Shown here: piece by piece, positions 56,280 to 64,000 of the stretch
Numbering within the stretch: the stretch's first letter is position 1
How the letters are laid out: each line of letters starts with the position of its first letter
NCBI GenBank assembly: GCA_007922305.1
Contig: ML677335.1
Location: 15,547,914 to 15,611,913 of the forward strand
Length of the DNA stretch: 64,000 nucleotides
Origin: Dermatemys mawii
Lineage: Eukaryota; Chordata; Testudines; Dermatemydidae
Direction: 5' to 3'
The notes under the pieces: model-generated
Seen by the model: the letters and a program-made list of their open reading frames with translations, nothing else
The model's database searches: none
What the model was told of the DNA's origin: nothing
Position numbers and translations under genes: made by a program

Positions 56280-57273
56280 CAGGGGTGGGCAAACTTCTTA
56301 GCCCGAGGGACACATCGGGATTCAAAATTGTGTGGAGGGCTGGGTAGGGAAGGCTGTGCCTCCCCAAACAGCCTGGCCCTGCCCCCATCCGAACCCCTCC
56401 CACTTCTCACTCCCTGACTGCCCCCCTCAGAACTCCCAACCCATCCACCCCCCCACTCCTTGTCCCCTGATTGCCCCCTCTGGAGACCCCCACTCTGCCC
56501 CCCAGAACCCCATCCCCCTAAGGTCCCCTGCTCCCTGACTGCCCCCTCCCAAGACCCCCCAATCCTCCCTCCCAAGACCCACCACACTATGTAAGCCTCC
56601 TGCTCCTCGTCCCCTCACTACCTCCTCCAGAGATCTCCTGCCCCTAACCACCTCACGACCCCACCCCCATCTAAGTCCCCCATGTGCCTTGGCCCCTGAC
56701 TGTGCCCCCCCGATATCTCCCTCCCCCTAATTACCCCCCCAGGACCCCACCCCCATTCAACCTCCTTTGCTCCCTGATCCCTGTCCATACTCCCGCCCTC
56801 CTGACAGGCCCCCTGGGACTCCCATGCTCCATCCATCCTCTTCCCACCTCATGTTCTCTGTCCCCTGACGACCCCCTGAGACCCTCTGCCAACCTTAGGC
56901 AACGGCCCCGGCTCTCTTACCCCACCCCAACTCAGAATAGCTTGTCTGGCCTGGAGCCAGACACGCGGCGGCGCTGATCTCCCGGAGCACGCCACGTTGT
57001 CTGGCCGGGACCCAAACACGCGGTCGCGCAGCTCTGCCCTCTCCCTCCCCGCGCTGCTCACGCAGCCTTCTAAGGCCGCGAGGGAGGGGCCGGCGCAGCC
57101 TCCCCAGCATGGCATGCTGAGGCCGCGGGGGAGGGGCCGGAACAGGCTCCCCAGCATGGCACGCTGAGGCCGCGTGGGAAGGGGACAACAGGGGAGGGGC
57201 CGGAATAGCCTCCCTAGCTGGATCTCGGGGGCCAGTTAAGAGGAACCCATGGGCCGTAGTTTGCCCACACCTG
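56280..57273. mobile_element. Nonautonomous hAT element, 994 bp
   Basis: The left end is CAGGGGTGGGCAAACTTCTT and the right end GTAGTTTGCCCACACCTG. Perfect 8-bp duplications taatagac lie at 56272-56279 and 57274-57281. This is the longest copy of the family here. Its right part repeats ggccgcgngggaggggccgg several times. It is noncoding. Confidence 0.94.
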
Positions 57274-57281
57274 TAATAGAC

Positions 57282-59037
57282 TGAATTTATCAATACTACA
57301 TTGCACTTTGAGATATATAGCAAATAATCTACATTTCTGCAAAATTTCAAAGGAATAAACCTTCATGTTTTGGCCATAGCAGTAAGCAAGCTCCATATAT
57401 TAATAAGAAACACATTTATGCATGCTTTCAGTTTTACCTTATATTTGGGTATGCAGTATCTTTATAATGATAAAGTAATAGAGAAAGTGTCCTATATTAG
57501 GATACAGAATTAATATTTGACCTATTTTGTTTCAAAATGTTCTGGACTTTACACAATAAACAGCTGTTAGATATTTGGCAAAATAATTACATTCCCTAAG
57601 GTCCTAAACTAAATACCTGAGATAAAAAGAAAATATGAAAAGAGAAACAGCTAAACCATTTTAATGAACATAGGGAGTCACATGGAAGTTTTTAAAAAAG
57701 CAAAAAAGATATTCTTGAGAGCCTCTGTATCCAGTATTTGGAATAGGGCAGAGCTCAGGAAGTCATGCTTTGTTTTGGAGGAACATCAGTCATCCCATAG
57801 TGCTGAGAACTGCAACAGAATTAGCTGCTGCTTCCCTTAATCTGCAAACCTGCAATAACATATCTGGAACAAGGACAGAATCTTTCTTATCTTATAACTG
57901 ATTAAATAGAAAAACAAAATATAAGAAAAATTTGCAGTATTTTCAAATGAATTAAATAAGTTTGTAATTATAGTAATGTTTGTTGTTGCTGTAAATAAGT
58001 TTTATTGCCGAAAGGTTTTCAAAATTCTGCCTTGCAAATGCAATTTTAAGTTTTTAGAAGCAAGGCTGAGTGTTGGGGTGTTTTGTTGGTAGCAACGTAA
58101 GGATTAGATATTTTATTAAGTCATCTTGTTTCCAGTTATTTCCTAAATATGGATTTATTTGTGAGATTATATAGATGGAATTCCTGGCGGAATTTAATCA
58201 CATTTCCTAATATTGATTTTCATTTTTGTGTCAGAAACCAGTTGTCCTTCTGGCATGTTTTGTATAATTTTGTATTAGACTTTTTTATACTCTATTAACC
58301 ATCAAGGATTCCACTCAGTTTAAAAAAAGAGGCAAAATAAGAAATTCTTTGAACATGTATTATTTCTCTAAGTTCATGAGCACCAAGTGTACGGTAGTGC
58401 ACAGAAAATAGACGCCACTTTCAATCCCTTTCCTTTTCGGGATGTCATGTAAAAAACCCAAAGGATTGAGGTAGAATTTCTTTTATTAATCCAGAGAAGT
58501 ATTAATTATGGACACACAATTTTATCCAGCCATATATATGCTCATCACAGTATTAGAGATAAGAATATCCTGCTCAGTACTCATTGCTGTAATCAAATCT
58601 GTGTTGAGTTCTGCATTGATAATACAAGTAATCTGACATAAATTCAGTGTTGCATAGTATAGCAGCACCCTTTGGCCCCTATTCTGCTCTTGGTAGGCAT
58701 GGGAACTGTTATATAATGGTATGTGAGATAGCTCAGTCTCCGGCACTAAAAAGCTTAGAAGACCCTGAATTTGATATTGAGATCATGTGGGAAGCCAAGG
58801 TAGTTTCTAAAGTACTGGGACAATGTGTTCTTGTCAACCATTATTATTTAATTCATAGACTACCACATTTTCTAACTGTTGGAGCCTCTTCTAGTCCATC
58901 ATATCAATTTTGAGTTACAGTAATCAAGCCAAGATATTGATCATGAATGGTGTTGATTGGCTAAATTTACATCTGTCAGAATGGACCATAGTTTGGTAGC
59001 TAGATTGCTGTTTGAATGTCCAATGGTAGGGAAGAGT
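57282..59037. other. AT-rich DNA without a recognised gene
   Basis: Unique-looking sequence with no supported gene. Confidence 0.5.
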
Positions 59038-59045
59038 ATCTAGAC

Positions 59046-59772
59046 CAAAAGTGGGCAAACTTTCTGGCCTGAGGATCACATCTAGGTATGGAAATTTGTA
59101 TGGTGGGCCATGAATGCTCACGAAATTGGGGGTTAGGGTGCGGGAGGGGATGAGGGTTCTGGCTGGGGCAATGGGCTCTGGTGTGGGGCCAGAAATGAGG
59201 AGTTCAGGGTGTGGGAGGGGGCTCTTGGCTGGGGCATGTGGTTAGAGCGTGGGGTGGGGATGTGAAGGCTCTGGATGGAGGTGCAGGCTCTGGGGTGGGG
59301 TTGGGGGTGCAGAAGGGTGCTGCGGGCTGGGACCGAGGGGTTCAGAGAGTGGAAGGGCTAGAATAGGGGGTTGGGGCATGGGAGTGCCTGATCAGAGTGC
59401 AGGCTCTGGGCAGCACTTACCTCAAGCAACTCCCAAAAGCAGAGGCATGTTCCCCCTCTGGCTCCTATGCAGAGGCGTGGCCAGGCACCCATGTGTGCTG
59501 TCCCATCTGTAGGTGCTGTTCCCGTGCTTCCAGGCCAATGGGAGCTGTGGGGGCAGCACTTGGGACACGGGCAGTGTGTGAAGCCCTTTGGCTGTCCCTA
59601 GGCATAGGAGCTGGAACAGGGACATGCCACTGCTTCCAGGAGCCACGTGGAGCCACAGCATATGCGGAGCGGGGCAAGCCCCTTACTCCACTCCCCCGCG
59701 GGAGCTCAAGGGCCAGATTAAAATGTCTGAAGGGCCGGATGCAGCCCCTGGGCCGTAGTTTGTCCACCCCTG
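59046..59772. mobile_element. Nonautonomous hAT element, 727 bp
   Basis: The left end is CAAAAGTGGGCAAACTTTCT (mutated) and the right end GTAGTTTGTCCACCCCTG. The flanks atctagac (59038-59045) and atctggac (59773-59780) form an 8-bp duplication with one change. It appears older than the other copies. Confidence 0.9.
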
Positions 59773-59780
59773 ATCTGGAC

Positions 59781-61607
59781 TGTGCAGCGTCTTGACAATG
59801 CAAGGACAGATGCCCTCACCTGAGCATGATATTTTGGTGTTCAAAATGTTTTCCTTTTCCTACCAACATCCTTTCAATCTTCCCTGGCATTACCTTCAGT
59901 CAACTGTTCTTTTTATGAGTGATGGTCTTGTTTAGGTACTAGTATGGCTGCAGAATGATGCCGTATGCATTCAATGTGAAGGAGGTATAAGGCATATTTC
60001 TGGCATTTAACTCCATTTTGTCCCTTCTGTGCTCCTTTCTTTAATGGGCCCCTTTTATACCATTTATTGGAGGCAGTTCTCTGCATTCAGTATCAACACA
60101 ACAGAAATCATATCTACAAGAAACAATGATTTGATTACATAAGTATATAAACATTTTTATAATGGTTCAGTCCTGCAAATACACGTACTTAAACCAATGA
60201 GCCTACTCATATGAGTGAAGTTACGCATATTTATGTTTGCATGCTGAGATATAAACTCTTCCTTCAGTCCTCCAGCAATTGTAGGTATTTACTTGTGCCT
60301 TAAGTAACTGGAACCGTCTAGACATTACTGTATTCAGAGCCCATAGCTTTAAATTATTTCTTTCCTGGTCAAGGTAGTTTTAGCACAGTTTGGACCTCTA
60401 CAGAAGCTATGGAATAAATGAGGTTCAGTATCTGTGTTTAGTTTACTGTTTGAGGTGAAAAAAAAGTGAAGAACTGTATCACTAGTTTGTGTAAGACATC
60501 ACTTGTAATTCTTGGCACATGTTCAAAATAAATACATGGTTCTTTGCAGATGGTGTTCAAGTTCTCAAGTAATATTTTGATGGCCTCTCGCTATATTTTT
60601 GTGTTTGAAGTGTGCATAGACTAGTCTGGTAAAAAGAAAATATTGCCACAGTAAATTTAAATTTGCGAGCACTCCTAAAACAGGTAAATTAGCCTTTTAT
60701 AGGTAAAAATGAATTGGATTGCAGTTATTTGCAGTTGACTATAATTATGTACAGTGTCAATCTGTATTTTTTCAAAAGCTCAACTACTTAAAGCAGAAGT
60801 TACACATTGTCTGTTTTAGCACATCAAAACAGACAGTGTTAGAAAATGTTATATGAAGCACAGAGTCTTTGGAGACAGCAAGTGCTCTGAAGTTACTTTA
60901 TACAATAGGGATTAGCACCATTATTCTATATATATCTCTCCAACAAAGCACTGTCGCCTATTTCTGTCAACAAACAGTTTCTTTGCTTTGGCAGCTGTAA
61001 GCAACAGAATGTGCCTTTATAAATTGCAGAACCCCATTTTTAAAGTATTTTGGAAAGGTAACTGCAGTTTTTAGAAATTGTAATTATTTTCATTAAATAT
61101 TTTTCAGAACAAGCTAGAAAGACTGTCTGCTGCTAAAGTATTTTAGAGACAGCCATTTATTAGCAAATGTGGTATACATAAATAAATTGCTGTGCTGTAC
61201 TATAGTTACACTTGAAGTAATCCTAAATGTTTGTAAGTAACCAACATAAGACATTGTTCCAGTTTAAGCAGGACCAATATACTGCAATTAGTGGGAAATT
61301 GACACTTTTTAAAATCTAAAATTTGACAAACCCTGAAGTTTGTTAGATCTGATCTGAAAAGGTATAAGTATTCTAAATGCCCTTTTCTACGTTTCTCAGC
61401 TACTACAGATAATTTATTTTCAAAGTGTTATTTCCAAGGCAATGGGAGAGTTGTACTGAGATTGTCAGTGGTGGATATGTGGAAAGAGATTGCAAAAGTC
61501 AACAATATTAGGTCTTGAGATCTTCTTTAAGACTCTTCCCTGAAAATACAACATGTTGTATTCCTAGCAATGCAGGAAGTTGCTGGATGTGACACGTATG
61601 CAGCATT
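59781..61607. other. AT-rich DNA without a recognised gene
   Basis: Nearly 2 kb of unique-looking AT-rich sequence. No supported gene. Confidence 0.5.
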
Positions 61608-62482
61608 AATAATAATATTATAGAAATGTAGGGCTGGAAGAGTTTTGAGAGGTCATCTAGTCCAGCCCCCTGTGCTGATACAGGCCAACTACACCTAGAC
61701 TATCCCTGACAGGTGTTTGTACAACTTGTTCTTAAACTCTGGTGACGGAGATTCTACAACCTCCGTTGGAAGACTGTTCCAGTGATTAACTATCCTTATA
61801 GTTTAGAATTTTTTTCCATGATATCTAATTTAAATCTCCCTTGCTGCAGATTATACCTATTACTTCTTCAGTGGCAAAGAGAACAATCAGTCCCCATCCT
61901 CTTTATAGCAGCCCTTAACATATTTGGAGACTGCTATGAGGTTCCTCTTCACTCTTTTTTTCTAAAGACAAAAAATGTCCAGGGTTTTTTGCCTTTCTTC
62001 ATAGGACACATTTTCTTTTATCATTTTTGTAGCTGTCGTCTGGACTTTCTCCAGTGTGTCATGTCTTTCTCAAAGCGTGGAGGCCAAAACTAAATACAGT
62101 ACTCCAGCTGAGGCCTCACCAGTGCCAAGCAGAGCAGAACAATTACCCCCCATGTCTTACATACAACTCCCCTGTTAATACACCCTGGAATTATATTAGT
62201 CTTTTTTGCAGTTTTTCATCACATTTTTGACTTGTATTCAACTTGTGATCCACTGTAGCCTCCAGATCCTTTTCAGCATTATTACTGCCTAGCACGTTAT
62301 TCCCAATTGTGTATTTGAGCATTAGATTTTTTTTCTTTCCTAAGTGAGGTACTTTGCGTGTGTTGTAACTCAATTTCATCTTGTTAATTTCAGACCAATT
62401 CTTCAATTTATTAGTCATTTTGAATTCTAATCTGGACCTACAAAGTGCTTTCAACCCCACCAGGGGAGAAATTAAAATTTGT

Positions 62483-63105
62483 GACTTATCAGTACAGGAG
62501 GGGCGGCAGCTTTCCCTCCCTCCCCGCATGCCGCCCGGGGCTGGGTAGCTGCTCCTTTTGCCTCTCTCCTCTGTCGGCAGCCGAGGTGGGAGGGAAGCAA
62601 AAGGGGCAGGGACCTTAAAGCATTGCCGTTCACAAGGACCTGTATTAAAGTGCTGCTACAGCAGCGCTTTAACGTTGCTGCTCTTTTTGCAACCCACATC
62701 GGTGGCTCTGCCAGGTCTCTTCTGGTAGGGCTGCCAATGGGGGATGCAGAAGGGGCGGGGACCTAAAGTGCTGCCCCAGCAGCACTCTAAGCAGGGTCCT
62801 TGAAAGCACTGCCACAGCAAAAGGACCCTGCTTAAGGCGCTGGCGCAGCAGTGCTTTAACATCCCTGCCCTTTTTGTGCCTCCCCTGGCTGCCACTGGGG
62901 CCAGGGCGGGGGAGGCAAAAGAAGCAGCTACCCAGCCCCATCAACGGCGGGGTGGGGGTGAAGAAGGGGCAGGGACGTTAAAGCGCTGCTGTGGCAGTGT
63001 TTTAAACAGGGTCCTTTTGCTGCGGCAGCGCTTTAAAGTAAGGTGGTAAGGGCCAGACAGGCTTTTTACCAGTATGCTGTACTGGCCCGTACCACTTTAC
63101 TTTCA
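62483..63105. repeat. GC-rich hairpin-forming insertion in CR1
   Basis: This block interrupts the antisense CR1. Its ends (caggaggggcggcagctttc and tttactttcacccctg) look like inverted relatives of a cagggg-type terminus. The interior carries inverted copies of a phrase like gcagcagcgctttaa. Target duplication is not resolved. Frames on the minus strand are repetitive and chance. Confidence 0.55.
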
Positions 63106-63510
63106 CCCCTGAGCCTCACCCAACTTTTTGTCATCTACAAATTTTGTAAGCATATTCTCCACTCAGCTATCCAAGTCATTAATGAAAATATTGACCAGTA
63201 CTGGACCCAAGACAGACCACTGTGTGACCCAACAAGATATATCCTAGTTTGACAGCAAACCATTAATTGCTTTTAAATATGTTCTTTCAGTTATCGTAAT
63301 TTTGTCTAGATTGCATTACCCTAGTTTGCTTGTGATAATGTGTTGTGGCTCCTAAGTAAAAGCCTTTCTAAAATCAAGATATATTGTGTCTACAGTTTCC
63401 CCGCATCCTTCAGGCTAGTAACTATGTCAGAGAAGGAAATTAGGTTAGTCTGGCATGTTTTCTTCTTGACAAACCCATTTTGGGTAATATAACCCTATTA
63501 TCATCTAAGT

Positions 63511-63671
63511 CAATGATTCTCAGTGGTACTTGCAGTCCAGTCAGCACACAGCTGCAGCTCATGTGACATTCTCCAAGCTACACAGGTAGTATATTTAGTG
63601 TGTGGATGCAGTTGTAACACATGAGGAGCTGCATATGCATCCCGTAATGGTAAATAGGTTGAGAATCACTG
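63511..63671. mobile_element. hAT-type MITE, 161 bp
   Basis: The left end caatgattctcag and right end gttgagaatcactg are inverted repeats. The flanks atctaagt (63503-63510) and gtctatgt (63672-63679) match at 6 of 8 bases. It is inserted in CR1 sequence that continues on both sides. Confidence 0.68.
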
Positions 63672-63954
63672 GTCTATGTGCTTAGAAATTGATTGTTTTA
63701 TAATTTGTTCCATGTAACTTTCCAGGTATTGAAGTTAGGCTGACTGATATATAATTCACCAGGTCGTCTTTGTTCCTCCTTTTAAAGATTAGCACTATGT
63801 TTACCTTTTCTAGTCTTCTGGGACCACACCTGTTCTCTGTGAGTTCTCAACCATAAATGCTAACAGTTTCAAAATTACTTCAGGCTAGTTTTTCAAGTAC
63901 CCTAGAGTCTATTTAATCAGGCCCTGCCAACTTGGATACATTTAACTTATCCGA

Positions 63955-64000
63955 GGGTATGGTTACACTTACAAAATTATAGCGCTATTGCTTATAGCGC
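63955..64000 (+). mobile_element. Left end of another Harbinger copy, cut by the window edge
   Basis: GGGTATGGTTACACTTACA then ttatagcgctattg matches the left terminus at 22499 almost base for base over 46 bases. The remainder lies outside the window, so it cannot be told whether it is full length or a MITE. Confidence 0.85.

Larger units (their letters stand above)
61608..63954 (-). pseudogene. CR1 LINE, minus strand, with insertions
   Basis: The 3' end of the element lies at the left: tgtagggctggaagagtttt with gtcatctagtccagccccct is the reverse complement of the CR1 3' region. Moving right come antisense ORF2 parts. About 62280-62410 encodes ILKYTIGNNVLG and NKMKLSYNTRKVPHLG. About 63110-63250 covers the region of the RT core. 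About 63710-63760 encodes SVSLTSIPGK, the CR1 RT motif. Stops and frameshifts are numerous. It is interrupted by a GC-rich insertion (about 62483-63105) and a MITE (63511-63671). A Harbinger end starts at 63955. The 5' part is outside or lost. Confidence 0.75.

Overview
This is a window of vertebrate nuclear DNA, most likely from a turtle or a close reptile relative. It has no operons, ribosome binding sites or tRNA/rRNA genes, and I found no host-gene exon I could support. The background is AT-rich intergenic or intronic sequence. The repeat mixture points to Testudines: CR1 LINEs in both orientations, DIRS tyrosine-recombinase retrotransposons, several hAT families, Harbinger elements, retrovirus-type solo LTRs and a short pol III-type SINE. 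The turtle call is inference from remembered repeat families, not from a search.

Layout. 1-7.2 kb: unique DNA with hAT copies (1122-1445, 2889-3666, 5031-5589) and a minus-strand solo LTR (5915-6449). 7.2-13.6 kb: a nearly full-length but mutated DIRS element with inverted terminal repeats, an internal complementary region, and gag, RT/RNase H and tyrosine recombinase remnants. 13.9-22 kb: a repeat fragment, an older DIRS-like remnant, a hAT (18285-19020) and a SINE (21265-21423). 22.2-29.6 kb: a three-layer nest, in which a CR1 LINE was split by a retroviral LTR and the LTR was split by a Harbinger transposon (22499-26813). 29.6-37 kb: mostly unique DNA with small MITEs. 37.4-39.1 kb: the remains of an LTR retroelement with a minisatellite. 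39.4-44.4 kb: a second, catalytically dead DIRS copy carrying a hAT. 47.6-54.6 kb: an old, heavily interrupted Harbinger of another family. 56-60 kb: two more hAT copies. 61.6-64 kb: an antisense CR1 with insertions, where another Harbinger end begins at 63955.

The functional centre is the 4.3-kb Harbinger. It has an open DDE transposase on the plus strand. On the minus strand a two-exon Myb/SANT-like gene splices in frame. Inside that gene's intron, on the plus strand, lies a 101-codon gene model. The same reading pattern, start codon position and splice acceptor recur in the diverged Harbinger at 48-54.6 kb. That shared third gene is the best candidate here for something undescribed.

The other protein-coding traces are transposon pseudogenes. 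Most other open frames are shadows, or chance frames in GC-rich hAT and LTR sequence.
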